Origin: Candidatus Altimarinota bacterium
Lineage (GTDB): Bacteria; Patescibacteriota; Gracilibacteria; UBA4473
Assembly (NCBI GenBank): GCA_026982915.1
Contig: JALWQU010000148.1
Span: forward strand, 1 to 14,691
Reading direction: 5' to 3'
DNA: 14,691 nucleotides
The notes under the pieces are model-generated. The model saw only the letters and a list, made by a program, of their open reading frames with translations. It was not told the DNA's origin and made no database searches. A program made the position numbers and the translations under genes. Numbering within the stretch: the stretch's first letter is position 1; each line of letters begins with the position of its first letter. Below, one piece after another: positions 8,332 through 14,691 of this stretch.

Positions 8332-8384
8332 TCCTTTTTCGTCGTTTTCGACTCATCAGATCGGACACACATCCGGTGAAAGGA
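8332..8384 (-). ncRNA. type III hammerhead self-cleaving ribozyme
   Basis: Read on the - strand, all conserved core parts are present in order. Stem III 5' strand UCCUU (8384-8380) is followed by the cleavage triplet UUC. Stem I ACCGGA (8377-8372) pairs with UCCGAU (8365-8360) across loop UGUGUG. Then come core CUGAUGA (8359-8353), stem II GUCG/CGAC with loop AAAA (8352-8341), core GAAA (8340-8337), and stem III 3' strand AAGGA (8336-8332). Stem III is the open stem, so it is type III. Self-cleavage is predicted between 8378 and 8377. Stem I and its loop (ACCGGAUGUG) and the core are nearly identical to the satellite tobacco ringspot virus ribozyme. One flaw is a C-A mismatch at the second base pair of stem I, which may slow cleavage. 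The chance of all core and stem parts matching at random in a short window is very small. Confidence 0.9.
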
Positions 8385-8385
8385 T

Positions 8386-8424
8386 GGAATTATGCGAGAG
8401 GTTTTTAAGCTCAAGCATAATCCC
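8386..8424 (-). ncRNA. hairpin immediately upstream of the hammerhead
   Basis: The arms GGAATTATGC (8386-8395) and GCATAATCCC (8415-8424) pair at nine of ten positions. The stem continues with GAG/CTC after a two-base bulge. After ribozyme cleavage at 8378/8377 this hairpin would sit right at the new 3' end of the upstream RNA, with only a few unpaired bases beyond it. The structure is seen in the sequence; the protective role is inference. Confidence 0.55.
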
Positions 8425-8440
8425 AAGTTTTTAGTGCCGT

Positions 8441-8488
8441 CTCCCAGAGATTAAGTATCGCATTAGCGATCTTGCTCACATTAAGGAG
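8441..8488 (-). ncRNA. structured 3'-UTR region with nested stems
   Basis: This region between the 125-aa stop codon and the ribozyme folds on paper into an imperfect hairpin. The inner stem is ATCGC (8457-8461) with GCGAT (8466-8470), extended through AAG/CTT (8453-8455 with 8471-8473) and GAG/CTC (8447-8449 with 8475-8477), each separated by small bulges. An outer CTCC (8441-8444) can pair with GGAG (8485-8488). Alternative small hairpins exist (TCTCCCAGAGA at 8440-8450). It is non-coding and seems to be part of one structured RNA with the hammerhead. Confidence 0.4.
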
Positions 8489-8491
8489 CCG

Positions 8492-8869
8492 TTACTTTCT
8501 CTTAGAAAGACAGCGCAAACAATCAATCAATATATTATCGTTGTCAAAGATCTCAACCTCTATTAGGGCATCTTTCCCTTGGCTGGGATCAAAATAAGCA
8601 ATTCCATCACTTTGTTTTTTTAGTATTAATCGTACTTCAGCTTTCCATTCATCAGGAATAATGAAACGGTCTTGTTTTATTAATGTAAGCATTCCCTTAG
8701 TGAATGGTTCATTGTTTCGTAGGTAGTTACGGAAAAAACCAAAAGTATCAGTATTCCCTATTTTTTCCTGATGTTCGGTTCTTAATTGCTCAGTACTAAT
8801 TTTTTTTACGAGCTCTTTATCGATAAGTTTATTAATTTTTTCTATTGATAAAATTACTATTTCAGACAT
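8492..8869 (-). CDS. orphan 125-aa protein linked to hammerhead RNA
   Basis: I do not recognise a family. The product is a small soluble protein with no signal or membrane segment. Its N-terminal half is charged and probably helical, rich in Lys and Glu. The second half has strand-like runs and ends in an acidic patch (DALIEVEIFDNDN) followed by a basic tail (LSKRK). The start at 8869 is well supported by AGGAG at 8876-8880, six bases before the ATG. This is the only strong Shine-Dalgarno among the starts visible here. The gene is flanked upstream by operator-like repeats and downstream by a structured 3' UTR, the hammerhead ribozyme and a terminator, so it looks like a self-contained unit. 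The last codons lie inside one arm of a 17-bp inverted repeat. It could be a mobile-cassette, phage-derived or toxin/antitoxin-type protein, but nothing in the sequence decides this. Confidence 0.75.
   Translation of the reverse strand: MSEIVILSIEKINKLIDKELVKKISTEQLRTEHQEKIGNTDTFGFFRNYLRNNEPFTKGMLTLIKQDRFIIPDEWKAEVRLILKKQSDGIAYFDPSQGKDALIEVEIFDNDNILIDCLRCLSKRK
8497..8513 (-). repeat. left arm of 17-bp inverted repeat
   Basis: On the - strand this reads CTGTCTTTCTAAGAGAA, a perfect copy of 9059-9075 on the + strand. It covers the last codons of the 125-aa gene. Similarity may continue a further 15 bases or so with gaps (TAACGGCTCCTT here, TAAAGCCTCCTT there). Confidence 0.75.
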
Positions 8870-8889
8870 ATTATTCTCCTAAATATTAT

Positions 8890-8903
8890 GTAGCAAATGC
8901 TAC
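8890..8903. promoter_or_regulatory. operator-like palindrome before the 125-aa gene
   Basis: GTAGCA and TGCTAC are separated by two bases, giving a near-perfect palindrome 20-34 bases upstream of the ATG. It lies exactly in the 17-base gap between TTTCAA (8906-8911) and TAATAT (8883-8888) on the - strand, the position expected for a repressor site. However, a start from that -10 would fall at the Shine-Dalgarno, so the true promoter may lie further upstream and the palindrome may be in the leader. Confidence 0.4.
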
Positions 8904-8927
8904 GATTGAAAACTACTGATTTTCAGA

Positions 8928-8973
8928 GTTTACCCTTCTAAAATTCACTTTTGAAAATTCTAAAAGGGTAAAC
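8928..8973. repeat. 10-bp inverted repeat upstream of the 125-aa gene
   Basis: GTTTACCCTT (8928-8937) and AAGGGTAAAC (8964-8973) are perfect inverted copies around a 26-base AT-rich core that itself contains TTCTAAAA twice. Without a clean U-run it is not a typical terminator. It may be a protein-binding site or a leader hairpin. Confidence 0.55.
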
Positions 8974-8982
8974 CGCCAGAAG

Positions 8983-9060
8983 ACCAAGGAAACATGAAAT
9001 ACAGGAAATAAAATAATTTTTACCAAATCATACATGAAATACGGATTAAATATTTTTTCT
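8983..9060. repeat. diverged tandem direct repeat, two 39-bp units
   Basis: Units 8983-9021 and 9022-9060 both begin ACCAA, share ACATGAAATAC (8992-9002 and 9032-9042), and end in a similar GGA-TAAA and T-rich run. They abut directly and differ by substitutions and a one-base shift. They lie 114-191 bases upstream of the 125-aa start, directly against the right arm of the 17-bp inverted repeat. Confidence 0.5.
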
Positions 9061-9075
9061 GTCTTTCTAAGAGAA
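9059..9075 (+). repeat. right arm of 17-bp inverted repeat
   Basis: CTGTCTTTCTAAGAGAA on the + strand, matching 8497-8513 in inverted orientation. The two arms enclose the 125-aa gene and its upstream repeats (about 579 bp from end to end). It abuts the hairpin at 9078-9100. Confidence 0.75.
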
Positions 9076-9077
9076 TA

Positions 9078-9100
9078 AAGCCTCCTTTTCCTTGAGGCTT
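9078..9100 (-). terminator. possible weak terminator after the macroglobulin gene
   Basis: AAGCCTC (9078-9084) and GAGGCTT (9094-9100) form a seven-base-pair stem with a nine-base loop. On the - strand it is followed by TATTCTC, a poor U-run. It lies 123 bases after the macroglobulin stop codon, so it is the best candidate for ending that transcript before the 125-aa unit. Confidence 0.4.
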
Positions 9101-9222
9101 AATACTCCCAGAAAGTTTTGGATGTTATGTAAAAGAACAGATACACTTACCTTATTAAACTATTTTAAATAAATAGCAAGCATTTCCCCTTAAATTCTCC
9201 AGAATCCCCCCTCCAAACCTCC
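9101..9222. other. non-coding 3' region of the macroglobulin gene
   Basis: I see no gene here. On the - strand the first bases after the stop are purine-rich, with repeated GGAGG and GGAGGGGGG runs at about 9200-9222, followed by AT-rich sequence. No structure is strong enough to name. Confidence 0.35.
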
Positions 9223-12200
9223 CTACTCCTCAATCACCACCTTTTCCCCACTAGTAGTGGCAAAGACCTCCGGAAAGTACATCTCCTCAATCTTCGCCGG
9301 CATAACCGAAAAGTCCCCCGTAATCCTCGCACGAACCAAGTACTTTACCTCATGCGTACCAACCCCCAAATAATCCGTAAAGAACCGCGCCTCGGTTTCA
9401 TGAAATTCCTGATGATCAAACTCCGGACGACACCATCCATAACATTCATCCCCCTGAATAACTTTCTTCAGGGTTTTGTCCGTGTTACTAAAATTAAAAT
9501 TAATAAACTCCATCCCCGACGGAATATGATCGACCAGGGCAATCTGACGATGACTGGCATTCGCCACAATACGCAGACGAACGACATAGTTTTGACCTTG
9601 TTGGAGCGTGGTCAAGGGCGTGGTAAAATCCGTGTCAGTCGTGGCATAAATCCCTCGTTCAATAAAAAATCCTTTTGAAACAGGGCCTACTTGATCGACC
9701 GGAAAGACTTCGTTTAGTGCAATATCCGCATAAAACGGTTTGTCATTTTCTGGGACCAGCGTGAGGCCGTCAAAATTTTCATTGGTTAAGATTTTGGTAA
9801 CTTCTTTTGTGTCTGAAAGATTTTGGAGTGTTCCGCTCAAAATCGTTGATTTATCAGTACCATCAACCCGAAATTTGGCGCCAAGATTTTTAACCTCATT
9901 AGTTTCCGCATACTTTTTCAGCGTTTTCAAGATTCGAATACCACTGTTACCAGAAAGTTTTTCAGCGTTTGCCCCGATTAAATACCGAGCGGCCTTGTGC
10001 TGAATTTCTTCCAACTTATTCGCGTGCATAAGCTCTTCAAGGATCACCGCGCTCAGCCGTTCATTCTGACTGTAAAACGCCCGATCCGTTTCTTCCCAAA
10101 AAACATATCGATCTCGTGCTTTGAGATTAGCGTCAACAGCCTCCCAAGCTAGTTTTTTGAAATTCTGTGAAGTCGGAGAAAGTGTAATTCCGTTTTGTTT
10201 TATGATTCGAGCCGCACGAATCCACCATATTTTAGATTCCACCGTTTTGGCTTTTTTGGTCAGGAAATCAAGCTCAGCCACCGTCAGGCGTTCTTTCTGA
10301 GCGAGTACCGCGGCGGCATAGTTTCGAGTCGTGTCATTGAGGCAATAGTCCTTCAGGAAACAACTATTCAGTACTTCACGATGAAGGTAGTCTTGCGCTT
10401 TAGTTTGGTGATCGGGGTTAAAAGGCGCACCGTATTCAGCCCAAAGTGACGCATTTTCCAGCACATTAGCGGTTACCCAAACACTAGGGCTTCGGCTCTG
10501 TCTCCAATAGGCGTAGCCATTATCCATAAAGGTAGAATCAATGTAATCTCGATTTTTAAGGAGATCTTCTTTATCAAGCGTCGCTAGTTCTCGTTTAAGG
10601 GTTTTATTGAGTTGGTCTTGTAGCATATTCGCGGTGTAAAAACTCAGGCGTTGTTCCGTACAGCCGTAGTTCATTTTGGCGGTAATATCGGCCAGCGTTT
10701 CAAGTTTTGTAACCAGTGAAGGATTTATTTTAACCGAAAGTTTTGAAAAAATGGCGTTCTGAAAATCCGGGAAAATCTCAACCTTTTTGGTCTTGTTCAC
10801 ACGGAAAAAATCCGCGACAGAAAGGGTTATTTGCGGTGGGAAAATTTTTCGTTTGAGTTCGACACTATCGGCAAGCCCATCATCAGCCGTAACCGTGAAT
10901 CCGATTTTCGTCAGGATGAAATCCACTGGAGCGGTATTTTTTGGGGCCTTTTTAAAATCCCAATCAGCCAGTTTAACCGTAAAGAAAACCCGTGCTTCGG
11001 TTTCAACTTCAATATTTTTGACCGTTTTGTTGGCCGTTATGGTCTCGGGTAAATTCAGCGTTACTTTGACCTTAGCGGATTTTTTATCCGGATTGTTTCG
11101 TCGAATAAGGAGCCCAATATTGACTTCATCACCCGCCTGAAAAGCGTTTGGGAGAATTTCAGAAATAAGGAGCGGGATCGTCACTTTTGTAGCGCTTTCG
11201 GTTTCCCCAAAAGCATTGTCAGGTGTATGCCCCACCGCCCAAATATGCCAAGTCGTAAGATTGTCAGGCGCGATAAATTTCACCACGGCTTTCCCGGTCG
11301 TCGGATCGGTTTTAACCGTTGGAGAAAAAAGGGCCGTATCCTTAAAGTCCCCTCGTGGTTTAAAATCATCACCTTTTCCACCACCTCCACCACCAAGATC
11401 CATCGCCATTTTGGCACGAATCGTCTCGGCTTCACTCAGGAGCGCCTGCATTTCTTTTTTCGAAACAAAATTGGCAAGAGTGTTACTCGTACGAACGCCC
11501 AGCGGCACTTCGGCAAAAAACTTCTGCCAAAGATTGAGTGGTGGGCGACTTTTGAGCGCGAGAAGGGTTTGATCGACTACTGAAATAGTGACGGTGGCGG
11601 GTTTCGGCTGTCCGTTGACGGTTGTTTGGACTTCGAGAACGACCTCTTCACCGGGTTTGTAGACGGCTTTCTGAGGGGTTAGCTCAATTTCCAAGACCTT
11701 TTCAGGATTTTTAATCGGAATATTTACCGATCCCCATCGAACAGACGGATTACCCTGTGCATTTTTCCCTGTCAAAAGAACACTGACAAAAACATTCGGC
11801 ACCATCCAGTCCTCCGTGGTAAACGAAATGGTATTGTTTGCAAGATTAATCGGCAGTTCCTGAAGCACTTCTCCTCGTTCAATCGTGGCTCGTGCATTTT
11901 GTGGATCAATCTCAAAATCATCTAGCGGAAAAAATATTTCTACCGGATCACCGATGTTGTAACTTTCTTTATCAGTGAAAACCGACAAGATTTTATTCTG
12001 ATCGTTGTGTCGAACTGAGGCAAAATCATTCCCCGATACCCAAAAATATTGTTCGAGCGTTGTTTTTCGGTCCTTGCGGTCTTCATGTGTAAACCGAAGG
12101 AAATAGTTTCCCGCTTTTTTGGGCGTTATGGTCGTGAGCTCAAACCGGCCTTTTTCGTCACTCTTGAGCGTTACGGTTTCCATTAATTTTTCATCGCGTT

Positions 12201-14691
12201 TCCATTCTCCGTAAAATTCACCATCAGCGGCTTTACGGTCATTTCGCACCCATTTCTCGAGAAAAAGTTCCGCTTTTACGGTTTCCGACACGGGTTGATC
12301 TTCGAGATCGGTGAGCGTTCCTGTCGTGGTTATTTCGGTACTAGGCGCATAAAAATATCGTCCAACATCAAGGGTTATTTTGCGATCTGATTCGAAAAAA
12401 GGAGTTGATTTTTCTATCGAAGAAACCTCGTCAATAGAGGCTTCAACCGTGGCGTTGAGGGTAAGCGTATTCCAGATGACATCAGGATCTTCTCGTTTGA
12501 AATCCAGATCAATGGGGAGTGAAAATTGACCTTTTTTATCCAGAATACCCTGCCCCTTAACCAGCACACGATCGTGATTGCTACAATACCAATTACAGTT
12601 TTTTCCCTTTCCGAAGAGGGTAAGTGTGTAGGTTACTTTCTTCTGCGCCAAAGCCCCACCAAAAGCGTATTCAGCGGTAATATTATTCGCTATTTTTTCC
12701 TGATAAACCGCTTTTTCCGTCTCAAATTCAGACCGAATTAAAAATTTAGGTTTGCGGTATTTCTGAACATGGAAAGGCACACTAATTTGTTTATCTCTAA
12801 TCTTTTCGCCTCCTTCATTTGGGGCATTCGGGAAAATAATCCGTAGTTCATAGGCGCCAAGGGGGCTGTCTTCAGGAATATCCCATTTCCCGTCTAGATC
12901 ACCTGTGGTACTACGACCCTGTGTTTCGTAAACCGTTTCCCAAAAAGGATCTCGGACCTCAATCTTGTAATCAACTGGTTGATCTGGGGTAACCGATTGT
13001 AAAGGGGTTTTTCTCCCGTAATTTTGTCGTTGTCGAAAAATAGACTTCAGATAAACAGTATCACCGGGTTTGAACAAGGGACGATCGGTAAATCCGGCTC
13101 CCGTTACATTATTCTGATAAGCCCAAGGCGAAAAGTTTACCTTGGCGTCATAGGGTGATATTCCCTTCGCAAAATTTGTTGATCCGATACCGAGCGTACC
13201 GTCTTTTCGGGTAATAAAAAAGGGACTCAGCTGTGAATCACTAAGCGTTATGATCATTGGAAGCGATAAATTTTCTAGTGGTAATAATTCATAACTATTT
13301 TTATTATCATCATAACCTTCAATTTTCGTAATCCCTTCGGTGATCGACTTTCCACCAAAAGAACTCGCCGATATTTCAAGACGATTATTCGCAAAAGTCT
13401 TCAGTCCCACAGAAAAATCAGCGATGAAAAAGGTAGCGCTTTTAGCCGGGTATCTCTTATTACTTTCCTGAATGGATATTTCGTAAGCACCAGGAAATAG
13501 CTGCCCTTCATATGATACAATAGGAAAATCTTCCTGTAGATCAATCTCAAAACTACCATAACGAGTACGACTTTCTTCTAGCTCAATTTTAATGGTTTCT
13601 GTAACATTTTCAGGGAAATTTCGTTGCAACTGAATACGAATATCACGAGCTTTACCCGTGTAAGAAAAGAGGAACTTGAGCGGTGTATCAGTCGGAAAAA
13701 CGGTATCGTATTGAGGAAAATAAAGCGCCTGAATCCGATCATCATAAAAAGTTGTAAAATCTCGGGTAAAGTCTTTGGCGAGTGGTCGTCCGTAAATATC
13801 TACCAGGTCTTCATCCACCGTAATCGTGTAGGCTTGTCCGGGTTTCCAGAGATTATTTTCCAGAGGCGGGATACTGAAATAAGTTGTTTCGTTCGGCGTA
13901 TCCGTCCATTTTTTTAGATAATTTTCCCAGACTTCAGTGGACGGTTTAGGCGTGATATGAAAATGCTTGGCAAAATCAGCCGCTTTAACCTTATGAGAGA
14001 ACTGAATACTCCCCCAAGATCTAGGTCGTTTCGGAATGTAACAAGGATTATTGGTACTGTAATGAGAACAATTTTTTACCTTAAATTCACCAATAGTTCT
14101 AACAAATCTTGTGATATTTTTTTTGGTGGCAAGATTCCCCTTTAGCGGCTTGAGGCCTTTGGTAATAGTAAGCTTGAATACATCTTCTCGTTTCTTAAAC
14201 ACGCGCTCATTGTCCGTTTTCTTGAGGGTTGTGGGTTTTTCGGGCAAAGGCCCAAGGGGCATCCAGTTTTTGTTCGGGATAACTTTTACAATAGATTTAT
14301 CGGTTTCTTTTCTGATTTTTTCATTCCCCTTTTGGATGACTTTTTTCCCATAAGCCAGATTGAATTCCAGTACCGGATCAAAAACAAGATGTTCAGAAAG
14401 ATTTTGCAGATCAACCGGCTGACTAAAGTGCAGTACGAGTGGTTTTCGATTGATTAGGTCGTGACTATCAAGGTCGGTAAGCTCAAGGCGTTTGGTCTGA
14501 AAACTATGCGTTACCGCGTTCCCGACCAGTTTTTCTGGAAGCTGAATACGAAACTCAGTGGAAAGAGGCCAGACTTCTCGTGGTTCAAAAATAAGCCCCG
14601 AAGTCCCGAGTAGAGACCAAGAACCCTTTATTTTAGGCGTCAGGGTAATTTTCCTGGCTAATTTCTTCGCCCATTTATCCGCTCGTTGTAG
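9223..14691 (-). CDS. bacterial alpha-2-macroglobulin, 5' end beyond window
   Basis: An extracytoplasmic protease trap: a protease cuts the bait region and is captured, aided by a reactive thioester. The 1,822 residues visible (numbered from the window edge) lack only the N-terminus. The ATG at 14262 is internal: another 143 in-frame codons without a stop run to 14691 and encode Ig-like macroglobulin sequence. Visible parts are: a TDRPLFKPGDTVYLKS macroglobulin-2-type signature near residue 535; a bait-like region with poly-Gly at 1100-1105; the DTALFSPTV and PDNLTTWHIWAVG signature of the A2M family domain; the intact thioester GCTEQ with Cys at about 1344, inside the helical thioester domain; and a C-terminal bacterial-type domain ending PAKIEEMYFPEVFA. 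Paired cysteines (CNWYC, CYGWC) suggest disulfides. The signal peptide or lipobox and the promoter are outside the window. No pbpC partner is seen downstream. Confidence 0.96.
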   Translation of the reverse strand, partial: LQRADKWAKKLARKITLTPKIKGSWSLLGTSGLIFEPREVWPLSTEFRIQLPEKLVGNAVTHSFQTKRLELTDLDSHDLINRKPLVLHFSQPVDLQNLSEHLVFDPVLEFNLAYGKKVIQKGNEKIRKETDKSIVKVIPNKNWMPLGPLPEKPTTLKKTDNERVFKKREDVFKLTITKGLKPLKGNLATKKNITRFVRTIGEFKVKNCSHYSTNNPCYIPKRPRSWGSIQFSHKVKAADFAKHFHITPKPSTEVWENYLKKWTDTPNETTYFSIPPLENNLWKPGQAYTITVDEDLVDIYGRPLAKDFTRDFTTFYDDRIQALYFPQYDTVFPTDTPLKFLFSYTGKARDIRIQLQRNFPENVTETIKIELEESRTRYGSFEIDLQEDFPIVSYEGQLFPGAYEISIQESNKRYPAKSATFFIADFSVGLKTFANNRLEISASSFGGKSITEGITKIEGYDDNKNSYELLPLENLSLPMIITLSDSQLSPFFITRKDGTLGIGSTNFAKGISPYDAKVNFSPWAYQNNVTGAGFTDRPLFKPGDTVYLKSIFRQRQNYGRKTPLQSVTPDQPVDYKIEVRDPFWETVYETQGRSTTGDLDGKWDIPEDSPLGAYELRIIFPNAPNEGGEKIRDKQISVPFHVQKYRKPKFLIRSEFETEKAVYQEKIANNITAEYAFGGALAQKKVTYTLTLFGKGKNCNWYCSNHDRVLVKGQGILDKKGQFSLPIDLDFKREDPDVIWNTLTLNATVEASIDEVSSIEKSTPFFESDRKITLDVGRYFYAPSTEITTTGTLTDLEDQPVSETVKAELFLEKWVRNDRKAADGEFYGEWKRDEKLMETVTLKSDEKGRFELTTITPKKAGNYFLRFTHEDRKDRKTTLEQYFWVSGNDFASVRHNDQNKILSVFTDKESYNIGDPVEIFFPLDDFEIDPQNARATIERGEVLQELPINLANNTISFTTEDWMVPNVFVSVLLTGKNAQGNPSVRWGSVNIPIKNPEKVLEIELTPQKAVYKPGEEVVLEVQTTVNGQPKPATVTISVVDQTLLALKSRPPLNLWQKFFAEVPLGVRTSNTLANFVSKKEMQALLSEAETIRAKMAMDLGGGGGGKGDDFKPRGDFKDTALFSPTVKTDPTTGKAVVKFIAPDNLTTWHIWAVGHTPDNAFGETESATKVTIPLLISEILPNAFQAGDEVNIGLLIRRNNPDKKSAKVKVTLNLPETITANKTVKNIEVETEARVFFTVKLADWDFKKAPKNTAPVDFILTKIGFTVTADDGLADSVELKRKIFPPQITLSVADFFRVNKTKKVEIFPDFQNAIFSKLSVKINPSLVTKLETLADITAKMNYGCTEQRLSFYTANMLQDQLNKTLKRELATLDKEDLLKNRDYIDSTFMDNGYAYWRQSRSPSVWVTANVLENASLWAEYGAPFNPDHQTKAQDYLHREVLNSCFLKDYCLNDTTRNYAAAVLAQKERLTVAELDFLTKKAKTVESKIWWIRAARIIKQNGITLSPTSQNFKKLAWEAVDANLKARDRYVFWEETDRAFYSQNERLSAVILEELMHANKLEEIQHKAARYLIGANAEKLSGNSGIRILKTLKKYAETNEVKNLGAKFRVDGTDKSTILSGTLQNLSDTKEVTKILTNENFDGLTLVPENDKPFYADIALNEVFPVDQVGPVSKGFFIERGIYATTDTDFTTPLTTLQQGQNYVVRLRIVANASHRQIALVDHIPSGMEFINFNFSNTDKTLKKVIQGDECYGWCRPEFDHQEFHETEARFFTDYLGVGTHEVKYLVRARITGDFSVMPAKIEEMYFPEVFATTSGEKVVIEE

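Noticed and set aside
8441..8491. Integron attC-like recombination site, suggested by the imperfect hairpin next to a small cassette gene.
   Set aside because: The expected core sites (GTTRRRY with its complement) are not present, and the partner repeat is inverted rather than direct.
8649..8655. Another CUGAUGA on the - strand inside the 125-aa gene, which could have meant paired ribozymes.
   Set aside because: The following bases do not form stem II plus GAAA, and no cleavage triplet or stem I precedes it. Only one hammerhead is supported.
10880..10886. A second CUGAUGA hammerhead core motif on the - strand, inside the macroglobulin gene.
   Set aside because: No stem II and no GAAA follow; it is ordinary coding sequence.
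11216..11583. Two overlapping + strand frames of 118 codons opposite the macroglobulin gene.
   Set aside because: They are shadows of the conserved A2M domain; the Pro-run is the complement of the poly-Gly codons.
1..14691. CRISPR arrays, tRNA or rRNA genes, transposases.
   Set aside because: I searched by eye on both strands and saw no regularly spaced short repeats, cloverleaf ends or transposase-like motifs.

Overview
The window looks like AT-rich bacterial chromosome from an uncultivated lineage. My best guess is a Patescibacteria/CPR-type cell (Peregrinibacteria or a relative). That rests on style only: very large modular surface proteins, few Shine-Dalgarno sequences, and a likely leaderless promoter. 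There is no rRNA, tRNA or other phylogenetic marker to confirm it. The standard code reads cleanly: frames of about 1,820 and 1,943 codons have no in-frame TGA, so TGA is not reassigned here. The stops used are three TAA and two TAG.

Layout, left to right. A 249-residue helical protein of unknown function is on the + strand (91-840). It meets the following gene tail to tail with only 4 bases between the stop codons. Every other confident gene is on the - strand, so they are transcribed from right to left. 845-6676 encodes a 1,943-residue secreted protein made of plant-style leucine-rich repeat blocks, Ig-like and cadherin-like domains and calcium-type aspartate repeats, with almost every module in duplicate. 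6750-8057 encodes a CNNM/CBS/CorC membrane protein of the HlyC/CorC ion-transport family. 9223 to beyond the right edge encodes a thioester-containing bacterial alpha-2-macroglobulin. Its apparent ATG at 14262 is internal, because the frame stays open to base 14691.

The most interesting part is the accessory stretch of about 8290-9100 between corC and the macroglobulin gene. It holds a 125-residue orphan gene, the only gene here with a strong Shine-Dalgarno. Upstream of it lie several inverted and direct repeats. Downstream of it, on the same strand, are a row of hairpins, a type III hammerhead ribozyme (8332-8384) very close in sequence to the satellite tobacco ringspot virus ribozyme, and a strong intrinsic terminator. 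A perfect 17-bp inverted repeat brackets the 125-residue gene. This looks like a small inserted cassette whose mRNA or 3'-UTR RNA is processed by self-cleavage.

Working together: the LRR/cadherin protein and the macroglobulin would both act outside the cytoplasmic membrane, the first in adhesion or recognition and the second as a protease trap. They fit a cell-surface interaction and defence region. The CorC-type protein is a housekeeping membrane function. The hammerhead cassette is probably unrelated to these and was inserted between them.
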